Assembly (NCBI RefSeq): GCF_002995495.1
Contig: NZ_PVZV01000002.1
Location: 992,001 to 1,056,000, forward strand
Direction of reading: 5' to 3'
DNA length: 64,000 nt
From: Actinocorallia populi
GTDB lineage: Bacteria > Actinomycetota > Actinomycetes > Streptosporangiales > Streptosporangiaceae
Shown: positions 18,465-26,604 of the stretch, piece by piece
Numbering within the stretch: position 1 is the stretch's first letter
Layout of the letters: each line of letters begins with the position of its first letter
Notes under the pieces: generated by a model
What the model saw: the letters and a program-made list of their open reading frames with translations, nothing else
Told to the model about the DNA's origin: nothing
The model's database searches: none
Made by a program: the position numbers and the translations under genes

Positions 18465-19025
18465 CTGTCTCGCAATCTTGGCATCCGCCTGTCCTCTGTA
18501 CGACGTACGCAGCTGGCCACCGGCCTGCTCGCGGCGGCCGCGGTCCTGACCCCCGCGGTGGCGGCGCCGGCCCCCGCGGAAGCGGCGGTCAGCGTGGCGT
18601 CGGTGCAGAAGACCAAGAAGGTCAAGAAGAAGAAGTCCTGGTCCCAGCGCCAGCAGGTGGCGCAGAAGGCCCTGAAGTGGGCGAAGAGGAAGAAAGGCAG
18701 CCCGTACGTGTACGGTGCGGCCGGCCCGAACTCCTTCGACTGCTCCGGGCTGGTGGGCTACGCCTACCGCAAGGCGGGCGTGAAGCTGCCGCGCACCACC
18801 GGGGCCATCTACAGCGGTGTCGGCAACAAGGTCAAGTGGAAGGACCTCGCCCCTGGCGACCTGGTGTTCTTCTACGGAGCCCGCAGCCACGTCGGCATCG
18901 TCTCCAAGGTGAAGGGCGACCGGATCCACATGATCCACTCGCCGCGCACCGGTGACCATGTCCGGCAGGTACTCCTCGACAGGTACCGCAAGCAGAACTT
19001 CAACGGGGCCGTCCGGCCCTACTAG
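18465..19025 (+). CDS. Secreted NlpC/P60 hydrolase with a probable CTG start
   Basis: A small exported endopeptidase. A frame starting at the first GTG (18558) lacks a complete signal peptide. The frame upstream is open to a CTG at 18465 that follows AGAAGGAG by six bases, and no ATG, GTG or TTG lies between. From the CTG the 186-residue protein gains a classical signal (basic RLSSVRRTQ, hydrophobic ATGLLAAAAVL, cleavage near AEA). A Lys-rich linker precedes the NlpC/P60 domain (FDCSGLVGY, SHVGIVSKV, IHSPRTG). It sits directly behind a c-di-AMP riboswitch, so expression should respond to c-di-AMP. Confidence 0.88.
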   Translation: MSRNLGIRLSSVRRTQLATGLLAAAAVLTPAVAAPAPAEAAVSVASVQKTKKVKKKKSWSQRQQVAQKALKWAKRKKGSPYVYGAAGPNSFDCSGLVGYAYRKAGVKLPRTTGAIYSGVGNKVKWKDLAPGDLVFFYGARSHVGIVSKVKGDRIHMIHSPRTGDHVRQVLLDRYRKQNFNGAVRPY

Positions 19026-19107
19026 GCGGCACGAACGCCGCCCACGGCAGGAACATCCGACAGAAGCAAGTACGCGGGACTGGTCCTCCTCCAGGGGGAC
19101 CGTCCTC

Positions 19108-19232
19108 CCGCCGAGTCCGCATCACGCGGAGCCGGGGAACCAATCGCCGGTCGACATCGACCGGCCGGGGTGAATCGACGAACGTCGTAGGGCTATTCCA
19201 GGCCCGAACCCGTCAGCTAACCCGGTAGGCGG
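19108..19232 (+). ncRNA. Second ydaO-yuaA (c-di-AMP) riboswitch
   Basis: This copy is more compact but keeps every conserved block: CGCCGAGTCCGC, GCGGAGCCGGGGAACCAATC, GGGGTGAATCG and GAACCCGTCAGCTAACCCGG then TAGGCGG. The closing stem pairs CCGCC (19108-19112) with GGCGG (19228-19232), and an internal hairpin forms from CCGGTCG and CGACCGG (19147-19164). It begins 83 bp after the previous NlpC/P60 stop and controls the CHAP-type gene, so two consecutive hydrolase genes each carry their own sensor. Confidence 0.92.
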
Positions 19233-19258
19233 CATGGAAACAGGAGTTGAGCAGCAGC

Positions 19259-20032
19259 ATGAACGGTCGTCACCGCAAGAACTTCTCCCTGACCGCCAAG
19301 ATCGCGGGCGGTCTGCTCGCCGGAAGCACCCTCGCCACCACCTTTGCGGTGGCCGCCGACGCCAACACCCTCCCCGCCGACAGCGCGGTCGCCGGCAAGT
19401 CCGCCACCGTGAACGCGGCGGCCCTGCACACCGGCCTGGTCCTGGACGGCCTGACCACCGCCAAGAAGGACACCGCCCGCGAGCAGGAGCAGCGCGGCGA
19501 GGTCCGCGCCGACCTCGACGCGGACGTTGAGAAGCAGGTCGGCAAGGGCGCGAGCGCCGACGACTTCATCAAGAAGGCCAAGACCCAGCTGGGCATCCGC
19601 GAGGACGGCTCGGGCAAGACCAAGTTCCAGGAGTGGTACGCCAAGACCGAGCGCGCCGCCGAGACCGTCGAGCGCGACGGCGGCAGCCGCAACGCCTATC
19701 TGAACGCCGCCTGGTGCAACATGTTCGTCTCCTGGGTCGCCGAGGAGACCGGCATGGAGGAGACCGTCGGCCAGGACGCCTGGACCATCGCGCACGCGAA
19801 GTGGTTCAAGGAGCAGGACCGCTGGGGCACCACCCCGAAGAAGGGCGCCATCGTCTTCTTCAACTGGCAGGGTGAGAAGGACCTGGACAGCATCGTGCAC
19901 GTGGGCATCGTGACCGACGTGGACGGCGACACCGTCAAGACCATCGAGGGCAACACCGGCAACGCGGTGCTGGAGCGCGACCGCAAGCCCTCCCAGATCG
20001 TGGGCTACGGCTACCCCGAGTACGCGGGCTGA
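19259..20032 (+). CDS. Secreted CHAP-domain amidase/endopeptidase
   Basis: A 257-residue exported protein. Its N-terminal signal includes KIAGGLLAGSTLATTFAVAADA, split here as KIAGGLLAGSTLA and TTFAVAADA. A charged helical linker is followed by a CHAP domain with nucleophile Cys in AAWCNMFVSWVAEETG, His in IVHVGIVTDV and the closing IEGNTG. CHAP enzymes cut peptidoglycan amide bonds. The ATG at 19259 is used; a TTG at 19247 is in frame but touches the GGAG. The second c-di-AMP riboswitch lies just upstream. Confidence 0.88.
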   Translation: MNGRHRKNFSLTAKIAGGLLAGSTLATTFAVAADANTLPADSAVAGKSATVNAAALHTGLVLDGLTTAKKDTAREQEQRGEVRADLDADVEKQVGKGASADDFIKKAKTQLGIREDGSGKTKFQEWYAKTERAAETVERDGGSRNAYLNAAWCNMFVSWVAEETGMEETVGQDAWTIAHAKWFKEQDRWGTTPKKGAIVFFNWQGEKDLDSIVHVGIVTDVDGDTVKTIEGNTGNAVLERDRKPSQIVGYGYPEYAG

Positions 20033-20118
20033 TCCACCGGTCCGAGCGACCCCCGCTCCCCGAACCCTCCGAGGGCCCCGGTGCGCCGGCTTCCCGTGCG
20101 GTCATAGGATCGCACCCC

Positions 20119-21333
20119 ATGGAAGCCGACGCGCCGGGGCCCTTCGCCCTTTCCGCACACGCGGTGTGCGGGCGGCGGGGGTTCCTGCTGGCCGGGACGG
20201 CCGGGCTGCTCGGGCTGGCGGGCTGCCGGTCCGAGCCGCCGCGCGGACCCGCGCGGCCTGCCGCCGGGCCGGGGCGCGCGGCGGTGGACGCCCTGCTCGA
20301 AGCCCGTTCCCGCGCGGTGCTGGAACGCGACGCCGAGGGGTTCCTGGCCACGGTCCACCCCGACGAGCCGGGTTTCCGCGCCCGCCAGGAGGAGCTGTTC
20401 ACCGCGCTGTCCCGGCTGCCGTTCGGGTCCTGGCGCGAGAGCGTCGAGCGCCTCGAGGGCACACTGGCGACACTGCGCCTGGCCTACCGCTACCGGGACT
20501 TCGACACCGGCGACGTGGTGCTCACCACCTACCTGGAGCTGGGCAGGGCGGGCGGCGGCTGGCTGGTCACCGGGGACGGCGGGGACCGCGAGGACGCCCC
20601 CGAGTCCTGGACGGACCCCGACGTCAGGGCCGTCCGGGGCGAGTCCTGCCTGGTGGTGGGCCGGGGTCCGCTGGAGCAGGTGGCCGACCGGCTCGACCGC
20701 TGCGTCCCCGCGGTCACCGCCGTGGTCGGCTCCGGCTGGGCCCGCCGCGCCGTGGCGCTGCTGCCCGGCGACGCCGACCGCGCCGAGGAGCTGGCGGGGG
20801 GCCGCTCGTTCGAGGGCATCGCCGCGGCGGCCACCGCCACCCGCAACGCCGACGGGAGCCCCGGCCAGGCCAGGATCCTCGTCTCCCCCGAGGGGTGGCC
20901 CCGGCTCAACCCGCTGGGGCGCCGGGTGGTGCTCACCCACGAGCTGACCCATGTGGCGATGGAGAGCGCCGGAGACGAGCGCACCCCGATGTGGCTGGTG
21001 GAGGGCTTCGCCGACCATGTCGCCTATCGCGCCACCGGCACCCCGCCCGCGGTGGCCGCCCGGGAGCTGGCCGAGGAGGTCGCGCGGGGCGAGCTGCCCG
21101 ACGGACTACCGTCCCGCGAGGACTTCGCGACCGGCGCCCCACGGCTCAGCCAGGCCTACCAGGAGGCCTGGATGGCCTGCCGGATGGTCGCCGGGCGCTA
21201 CGGTGAGGACAGGCTGCTGCGGCTCTACCGCGAGGCGGGGCGCAGGTCCGAGCGGGACGCCCTGCGCGACGTCCTGGGCGTCGAGGACCTGACCGGCGCC
21301 TGGCGCGAGTACCTGCGCGGTGAGCTGGGATGA
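20119..21333 (+). CDS. Exported gluzincin-type metallopeptidase lipoprotein
   Basis: About 404 residues. The twin-arginine-like, lipoprotein-type signal (RRGFLLAGTAGLLGLAGC) suggests surface anchoring. A middle domain resembling an NTF2-like fold (about 55-160) is followed by a peptidase region with HELTHVAMES and, 25 residues on, EGFADHVAY, the HExxH plus Glu arrangement of gluzincins (Peptidase_MA-like). Substrate unknown. A -10-like TAGGAT (20105-20110) lies eight bases before the ATG, suggesting a nearly leaderless transcript. Confidence 0.8.
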   Translation: MEADAPGPFALSAHAVCGRRGFLLAGTAGLLGLAGCRSEPPRGPARPAAGPGRAAVDALLEARSRAVLERDAEGFLATVHPDEPGFRARQEELFTALSRLPFGSWRESVERLEGTLATLRLAYRYRDFDTGDVVLTTYLELGRAGGGWLVTGDGGDREDAPESWTDPDVRAVRGESCLVVGRGPLEQVADRLDRCVPAVTAVVGSGWARRAVALLPGDADRAEELAGGRSFEGIAAAATATRNADGSPGQARILVSPEGWPRLNPLGRRVVLTHELTHVAMESAGDERTPMWLVEGFADHVAYRATGTPPAVAARELAEEVARGELPDGLPSREDFATGAPRLSQAYQEAWMACRMVAGRYGEDRLLRLYREAGRRSERDALRDVLGVEDLTGAWREYLRGELG

Positions 21334-21403
21334 TCCCCCGGAGCCCGGCCGTCCACGACTGGAGAAAGGAAGCGGCGTTCTCCTCCCCCCGGAGGGTCGC
21401 ACC

Positions 21404-22564
21404 ATGCCGCGAAGCACGATGAAGACCCTGATCCTGACCAATGACTTCCCGCCGCGGGCCGGAGGGATCCAGCAGTTCGTGCACAACCTCGCGCTGCGCC
21501 GCCCGGAGGGCTCGGTGGTGGTGTACGCGCCGGCCTGGAAGGGCGCCGCGGCCTTCGACGCCGTGCAGCCGTTCGAGGTCGTGCGGCACCCGACCTCGCT
21601 GATGCTCCCGGTGCCGTCCGTGGCGCGGCGGGCCGCGCAGATCGTCCGCTCCCACGGGTGCGACTCGGTGCTGTTCGGCGCCTCGGCCCCGCTGGGGCTG
21701 CTGGCCCCCGGCCTGCGCAGGCAGGGCGTGGAGCGGATGGTGGGCATCACCCACGGGCACGAGGCGGCCTGGGCGCAGCTGCCCGTCGCGCGCGGGCTGC
21801 TGCGCCGCATCGGCGACGGCCTGGACGTGCTCACCTACCTCGGCGAGTACACCCGCTCCCGGATGGCGGCGGTGTTGTCGCCGGACGCGGCGGGGCGGAT
21901 GGAGCGGCTGGCGCCGGGCGTCGACGAGCGGCTCTTCCGCCGGGGCGCGGGCGGCGCGGAGATCCGGCGCAGGCACGGCCTGGAGGGCAGGCCGGTGGCG
22001 GTGTGCGTCTCCCGGCTGGTGCCGCGCAAGGGGCAGGACAACCTGATCCGCGCCTGGCCCCGGGTGCTGGAGGAGGTGCCGGACGCGGCGCTGCTGCTGG
22101 TCGGGGGAGGCCCCTACCGCGCGGAGCTGGAGGGTCTGGCGGACGCGATGGGCGTGCGCTCCTCGGTGGTGTTCACCGGTTCGGTGCCGTGGGAGGAGCT
22201 GCCCGCGCACTACGACGCGGGCGACGTGTTCACGATGCCCTGCCGGACGCGGCGGCGCGGCCTGGACGTCGAGGGCCTGGGGATCGTCTACCTGGAGGCC
22301 TCGGCCACCGGGCTGCCGGTGGTGGCGGGCGACTCGGGGGGAGCCCCGGACGCCGTGCTGCCCGGGGAGACCGGGGTCGTGGTGCCGGGGAGGTCGGTGG
22401 CGGCGGTGGCGGCGGAGGTCGCCGGGCTGCTGGCCGATCCGGCCAGGGCGGGGGAGCTGGGCGCCAAGGGGCGCTCCTGGGTGGAGCGGGAGTGGACCTG
22501 GGAGCGGCAGGCCGCGCGGCTGGACGCCCTGCTGCGCCCGCAGACCCGAAGCGCCGGAGGCTGA
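21404..22564 (+). CDS. pimB: GT4 glycosyltransferase, PimB-like phosphatidylinositol mannosyltransferase
   Basis: A 386-residue GT-B enzyme. It opens with KTLILTNDFPPRAGGIQQFV and keeps the sugar-nucleotide motifs VSRLVPRKGQD and EGLGIVYLEASATGLPVV, with the EGLGIVYLE catalytic glutamates. The family adds a mannose from GDP-mannose to phosphatidylinositol mannoside on the cytoplasmic face of the membrane. Position beside fadD, NlpC/P60 and the UvrC-like nuclease matches M. tuberculosis Rv2188c (pimB'). The ATG at 21404 or 21419 could be the start. Confidence 0.85.
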   Translation: MPRSTMKTLILTNDFPPRAGGIQQFVHNLALRRPEGSVVVYAPAWKGAAAFDAVQPFEVVRHPTSLMLPVPSVARRAAQIVRSHGCDSVLFGASAPLGLLAPGLRRQGVERMVGITHGHEAAWAQLPVARGLLRRIGDGLDVLTYLGEYTRSRMAAVLSPDAAGRMERLAPGVDERLFRRGAGGAEIRRRHGLEGRPVAVCVSRLVPRKGQDNLIRAWPRVLEEVPDAALLLVGGGPYRAELEGLADAMGVRSSVVFTGSVPWEELPAHYDAGDVFTMPCRTRRRGLDVEGLGIVYLEASATGLPVVAGDSGGAPDAVLPGETGVVVPGRSVAAVAAEVAGLLADPARAGELGAKGRSWVEREWTWERQAARLDALLRPQTRSAGG

Positions 22565-22578
22565 GTGCCTCCGGCGCT
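22550..22578. terminator. Inverted repeat over the pimB stop codon
   Basis: Perfect 11-bp arms AGCGCCGGAGG and CCTCCGGCGCT surround a 7-base loop that contains the pimB TGA. It lies in the convergent gap to the small basic gene at 22635 and can act as terminator on both strands. Confidence 0.65.
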
Positions 22579-22634
22579 CCGCCGGTCTCCTCCGGCCGGG
22601 CCCGGACTCGGCGGTCCCGTTCGGCGGCCTTCGC

Positions 22635-22796
22635 TCAGCGGCCCTTGCCGCGGCGCAGGGGAAGGGACTTCTTGGCCGCCTCGTGCCTGCCGGTCCTGAC
22701 CGGCGGCTGCGGCTGGCGCTTGATCTTGTTCTTCACGGAGCGGCGCTTCTCGGCCTGCGCGCCTTCTTCGATCTTGTTGCGTGAGAGCCGGGCCAT
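22635..22796 (-). CDS. Small very basic conserved-type protein
   Basis: A 53-residue product starting MARLSRNKIEEGAQ, with about one third Arg and Lys and no Cys. The ATG is preceded by AAGGGAGG eleven bases upstream on the minus strand, supporting real translation. The composition suggests nucleic-acid or ribosome contact, but no family is recognised. It lies alone between convergent pimB and fadD. Confidence 0.6.
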   Translation of the reverse strand: MARLSRNKIEEGAQAEKRRSVKNKIKRQPQPPVRTGRHEAAKKSLPLRRGKGR

Positions 22797-22931
22797 CGCG
22801 GTGTCGACCTCCCTTGTCCGAGGAACGGGGTGTCCGGAGCGCGTTGCTCCGGATGGCCCCAGTCTTACCTCTGGCAAATCAGGACAGAACTCCGAAAAGG
22901 TAGATCGTGTGTCATGGCCCGGCAGGGCGGC

Positions 22932-24707
22932 TCAGCCGTAGATGTCCTCGATCTGCGCCGCGAAGTCCCGCACCACCAGGTGGCGCTTGACCTTCAGCGA
23001 CGGGGTGAGGTACCCGTTCTCCACGGTGAAGTCGTCCGGCAGGATGCGGAACTCGCGGATCTGCTCGGCCCGCGAGACCGACAGGTTGGCCCCGTCGACC
23101 GCCTTGGCGATCTCCTCCTTGACCTTCGGGTGCTCGCGCAGCTTCTCGAACGGCACGCCGCCCAGCCCGTTGACCTCCTGCCAGGGGCCGGCCGCCTCGG
23201 CGTCCAGGGTGACCAGCGCCGCGACGAACTTGCGCCCGTCGCCGACCACCAGGCACTGGCTGACCAGCGGGTGCGCCCGCACCCGGTCCTCCAGCGGGGC
23301 CGGCGCGACGTTCTTGCCGCCCGCGGTGACCAGGATCTCCTTCTTGCGCCCGGTGATGGCCAGGAACCCGTCGGCGTCCAGGGAGCCCAGGTCGCCGGTG
23401 CGGAACCAGCCGTCCTCCAGCGCCTCCTTGCTCGCGGCCTCGTTGTTCCAGTAGCCGCGCAGCACGCCCACGCCCTTGATGAGGACCTCGCCGTCCTCGG
23501 CGATGCGCACCGAGGTGCCCGGAAGCGGGCGGCCGACCGTGCCGATGCGCATGTGGCGCGGGGTGTTCACGGTGGCGGGGGCGGTGGTCTCGGTCAGCCC
23601 GTAGCCCTCCAGGATGGTGATGCCCACCCCGCGGAAGAAGTGGCCGAGCCGGTCGCCCAGGGCCGCGCCGCCGGAGACCGCGTGGGTGACGTTGCCGCCC
23701 ACGGCGTCGCGCAGCTTGCCGTAGACCAGCTTGTCGAAGACCGCGTGCTTGAGCTTCAGGCCCAGCGCCGGGCCGCCGGAGTCCAGCGCCCTGCTGTAGG
23801 CGATCGCGGTGTCCGCGGCCTTGGCGAAGATCTTGCCCTTGCCGCCGGCGATGGCCTTCTGCTCGGCGCCGTTGTAGACCTTCTCGAAGACCCGGGGCAC
23901 GGCCAGCAGGAAGGACGGCCGGAACGAGCCGAGGTCCTCCAGCAGGTTCTTGATGTCGGGGCTGTGGCCCAGCACCACGCCGGACTCGATGACCAGCACC
24001 TGGATCAGCCGGGCGAAGACGTGGGCCAGCGGCAGGAACAGCAGGGTGGAGCCGCCGGTGGCGCCCAGGATCGCGTCGAGCTCGCCGACCTTGCCGTTGC
24101 GGCACAGCTCGGTGAAGTTGGCGTGGGTCAGCTCGCAGCCCTTGGGCCGGCCGGTGGTGCCGGAGGTGTAGATCAGCGTGGCCAGGTCGCTTCCGCGCCG
24201 GGACGTGCGCCGCTCCTCCAGCTGCTCGTCGGTCACGGTCTCGCCTGCGGCGGCGAGCTCGGCCAGGCCGCCCTCGTCGATCACCCAGGCCCGCTCGGCC
24301 CCGGCCTCCCGGGCGGACGCGGCGTGCGCGGCGGTCTCGGTGAAGATCCCCACGGCGCCGGAGTCGGAGAGGATCCAGGAGATCTGCTCCACCGAGGAGG
24401 TCTCGTAGATCGGGACGGTGACCGCCCCCGCGGTCCAGATCGCGTAGTCCGCCACCGTCCACTCGTAGCGGGTGCGAGACAGCAGGCCCAGCCGGTCGCC
24501 GGGCTGCACGCCCAGCGCGATCAGGCCCTTGGCCAGGCGTACCACCTCGTCCCTGAAGGCGCCGATGGAGACGGGATCCCAGCCGGACGCACCGGGCTTG
24601 CGGAAGGCGATCTGGCCGGGGTTGCGCGCGGCGCGTTCGAAGACCGTGTCGGTCGTCGTCGCGGAGTCGGGCACTTCCACCAGGGCGGGAACGGTGAACT
24701 CGCGCAC
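22932..24707 (-). CDS. fadD: Long-chain fatty-acid CoA ligase
   Basis: A 591-residue adenylate-forming enzyme that activates long-chain fatty acids to acyl-CoA. The P-loop is TLIYTSGTTGRPKGCELTH, followed by GYGLTETTAP, the A7 motif GWFRTGDLG and the C-terminal hinge ITGRKKEILVTAGGKNVAP. It equals M. tuberculosis fadD15 (Rv2187) in position next to pimB. Start is GTG at 24707. It is divergent from the metallophosphoesterase gene, and the 153-bp gap contains both promoters. Confidence 0.93.
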   Translation of the reverse strand: MREFTVPALVEVPDSATTTDTVFERAARNPGQIAFRKPGASGWDPVSIGAFRDEVVRLAKGLIALGVQPGDRLGLLSRTRYEWTVADYAIWTAGAVTVPIYETSSVEQISWILSDSGAVGIFTETAAHAASAREAGAERAWVIDEGGLAELAAAGETVTDEQLEERRTSRRGSDLATLIYTSGTTGRPKGCELTHANFTELCRNGKVGELDAILGATGGSTLLFLPLAHVFARLIQVLVIESGVVLGHSPDIKNLLEDLGSFRPSFLLAVPRVFEKVYNGAEQKAIAGGKGKIFAKAADTAIAYSRALDSGGPALGLKLKHAVFDKLVYGKLRDAVGGNVTHAVSGGAALGDRLGHFFRGVGITILEGYGLTETTAPATVNTPRHMRIGTVGRPLPGTSVRIAEDGEVLIKGVGVLRGYWNNEAASKEALEDGWFRTGDLGSLDADGFLAITGRKKEILVTAGGKNVAPAPLEDRVRAHPLVSQCLVVGDGRKFVAALVTLDAEAAGPWQEVNGLGGVPFEKLREHPKVKEEIAKAVDGANLSVSRAEQIREFRILPDDFTVENGYLTPSLKVKRHLVVRDFAAQIEDIYG

Positions 24708-24848
24708 TGACTTGGTCCTTCACATGTGCGGGACGTGGGGCTGATCGACGGTACCGCGATTTTGCTACCGGTGGGTAGGGCCAGTGTGAACGACCCTCTC
24801 CACCAGGCAAAACACCGTCAAAGGATATCTCCCCCGGGAGCCCGCGGT

Positions 24849-24854
24849 TATGTT
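24849..24854 (+). promoter_or_regulatory. -10 box of a probable leaderless promoter
   Basis: TATGTT ends six bases before the metallophosphoesterase ATG at 24861. With transcription starting about seven bases after a -10 box, the mRNA would begin at the ATG. There is no Shine-Dalgarno. Confidence 0.5.
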
Positions 24855-24860
24855 GGAACC

Positions 24861-25634
24861 ATGCGGATCCATGTGGTGAGTGACGTCCACGGCAGGGCGG
24901 ACGCGCTCGCCCGGGCCGGGGAGGGCGCCGACGCGCTGATCTGCCTGGGCGACCTGATCCTCTTCATCGACTACGAGGACCACGGGCAGGGGCTCTTCGC
25001 CGAGCTCTTCGGCAGGGAGGCCGCCGACCGCTACGTGGCGCTGCGCGCCGGACGGCACTACGAGGAGTCCCGGCGCTTCTCCCAGGAGATGTGGGCCACC
25101 CTGGAGGGCGACACCTGGCCGCACATCGAGGCCGCGGTCCGCCGCCAGTACGCCGAGCTGTTCGCCGCGATGCCCGTCCCGGCCTACCTGACGTACGGCA
25201 ACGTCGACGTGCCCGCGCTGTGGCCGGAGTACGCGCGTGAGGGGCACACCGTCCTGGACGGCCAGACCGCGGAGATCGGCGGGCTGCGCTTCGGGTTTAT
25301 CGGTGGGGGCCTGCGCACCCGCTACCGCACCCCTTATGAGATCGACGACGACGAGTACGCCGCCAAGGTCGACGCCGTGGGCGAGGTGGACGTGCTGTGC
25401 TGCCACATCCCTCCCGCAGTGCCCGAACTGCTCTACGACACCGTCGCCCGCCGGTTCGAGCGCGGCAGCGAGGCGCTGCTGCAGGCGATCGAGAAGACGC
25501 AGCCGCGGTACGCGCTGTTCGGGCACGTCCACCAGCCGCTGGCGCGCCGGATGCGGATCGGCCGCACCGAGTGCGTGAACGTGGGGCACTTCCGCTCCTC
25601 GGGCACGCCCTATGTCCTGCGGCTGGAAGAGTAG
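24861..25634 (+). CDS. Calcineurin-like metallophosphoesterase
   Basis: A 257-residue cytosolic phosphoesterase with the full metal-site series: SDVHG (D-x-H), CLGDL (GD), TYGNVD (GN), CCHIPP and FGHVHQ (GHxH). The substrate is unknown; the family includes phosphodiesterases and protein phosphatases. The ATG at 24861 begins directly with the first metal-binding strand, so a longer start is unlikely. The START-like gene follows 33 bp downstream on the same strand. Confidence 0.88.
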   Translation: MRIHVVSDVHGRADALARAGEGADALICLGDLILFIDYEDHGQGLFAELFGREAADRYVALRAGRHYEESRRFSQEMWATLEGDTWPHIEAAVRRQYAELFAAMPVPAYLTYGNVDVPALWPEYAREGHTVLDGQTAEIGGLRFGFIGGGLRTRYRTPYEIDDDEYAAKVDAVGEVDVLCCHIPPAVPELLYDTVARRFERGSEALLQAIEKTQPRYALFGHVHQPLARRMRIGRTECVNVGHFRSSGTPYVLRLEE

Positions 25635-25667
25635 TCTCCGGCTGTAGGACCACACGAAGGGGACGCG

Positions 25668-26102
25668 ATGGCCGACCGGACCAGCTCCAGCATCACCATC
25701 AAGGCGGACAAGGCGGCGATCATGGAGGTCATCGCCGACTACCCGTCCTATCCCGACTGGGCGGACGGGATCAAGTCCGCGCAGGTGCTGAGCGCCCACC
25801 CCGACGGGCGCCCCGAGCTGGTGCGGATGACGCTGGCGTCCGGTCCGATCAGCGACACCTACACCGTGCGCTGCCACTGGTCGGGGGACGACGAGCTGCG
25901 CTGGGACCTGGCCGAGGCCGGCGCGGTGGTGAGCGGCATGAACGGCAGCTACACCCTGACCGGGGTCGGCGGGGGCACCGAGGTCGTCTACGAGCTGGCC
26001 GTGGACGTCAAGATCCCGATGATCGGCATGTTCAGGCGCAAAGCGGAGAAAATTATCATTGACGCTGCGTTGAAGGGGTTGAAACGCCAGGTCGAGAAAT
26101 GA
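25668..26102 (+). CDS. SRPBCC/START-like lipid-binding-fold protein
   Basis: A 144-residue helix-grip protein (cyclase/dehydrase type), with DYPSYPDWADGIKSA near the N-terminus and a long C-terminal helix that includes IDAALKGLKRQVEK. Such proteins bind hydrophobic ligands. It matches the place and size of M. tuberculosis Rv2185c. The ATG follows GAAGGGG. An inverted repeat after the stop may end the transcript. Confidence 0.85.
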   Translation: MADRTSSSITIKADKAAIMEVIADYPSYPDWADGIKSAQVLSAHPDGRPELVRMTLASGPISDTYTVRCHWSGDDELRWDLAEAGAVVSGMNGSYTLTGVGGGTEVVYELAVDVKIPMIGMFRRKAEKIIIDAALKGLKRQVEK

Positions 26103-26124
26103 CCGGCGGGCTAGACCGATACCT

Positions 26125-26159
26125 GCCGGTAACCGGGCGGACACGATACGGTTACCGGC
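26125..26159. promoter_or_regulatory. Perfect 11-bp inverted repeat between START-like and Cys-motif genes
   Basis: GCCGGTAACCG (26125-26135) and CGGTTACCGGC (26149-26159) are separated by 13 bases. It lies 22 bp after one stop and 23 bp before the next start, so it could be an operator for the downstream gene or a terminator for the upstream one. Confidence 0.5.
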
Positions 26160-26182
26160 CGACCATGAGGTGAGTGGAACGA

Positions 26183-26554
26183 ATGACCGATCAGCCTGGC
26201 CACGCGCTCGACGAGGCGTTCAAGCTCCTCGATGCGGTCCGCCGGCGGATGTCCGACGACCGCGGCCGGGGCGACGTGTGGAGCGAGGCGGTCCGCGAGG
26301 AGCGTCCCGCCGGCGTCTGCCCGCACGGGTGCCCGGTCTGCCGGACGATGGAGGCCGCCAAGGCCTCCGGTCCCGATGTCCTCGGCCACGTGGTCGACGC
26401 AGGCCAGTCCCTTTTCGCCGCCTTCCAGGACGTCCTCGCCGGGTACGAACGCTCCCGCGAGACGCGCCCCGGGGACGGGACGGGACGGGCGGACCGGGAG
26501 CCCCGAGGAGGGGGCTCCGGGACCGGCGGGGAAGACCCGCTGGACATCGGCTGA
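26183..26554 (+). CDS. Small cytosolic protein with a CPHGCPVC motif
   Basis: A 123-residue acidic protein with a helical N-terminal part, a clustered CPHGCPVC (candidate metal site) near residue 53, a helix including HVVDAGQSLFAAFQDVL and a disordered Gly/Arg/Asp tail. Its place between a START-like gene and the ROK glucokinase is shared with Streptomyces, where a DUF5304-type protein occurs; assignment to that family is tentative. The ATG at 26183 was preferred to a GTG nine bases upstream. Confidence 0.65.
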   Translation: MTDQPGHALDEAFKLLDAVRRRMSDDRGRGDVWSEAVREERPAGVCPHGCPVCRTMEAAKASGPDVLGHVVDAGQSLFAAFQDVLAGYERSRETRPGDGTGRADREPRGGGSGTGGEDPLDIG

Positions 26555-26604
26555 CCGTACGACCCGGGTGCGAGGACCGCCCGGCTGGAAGGGGAGGGGC
26601 GGCG

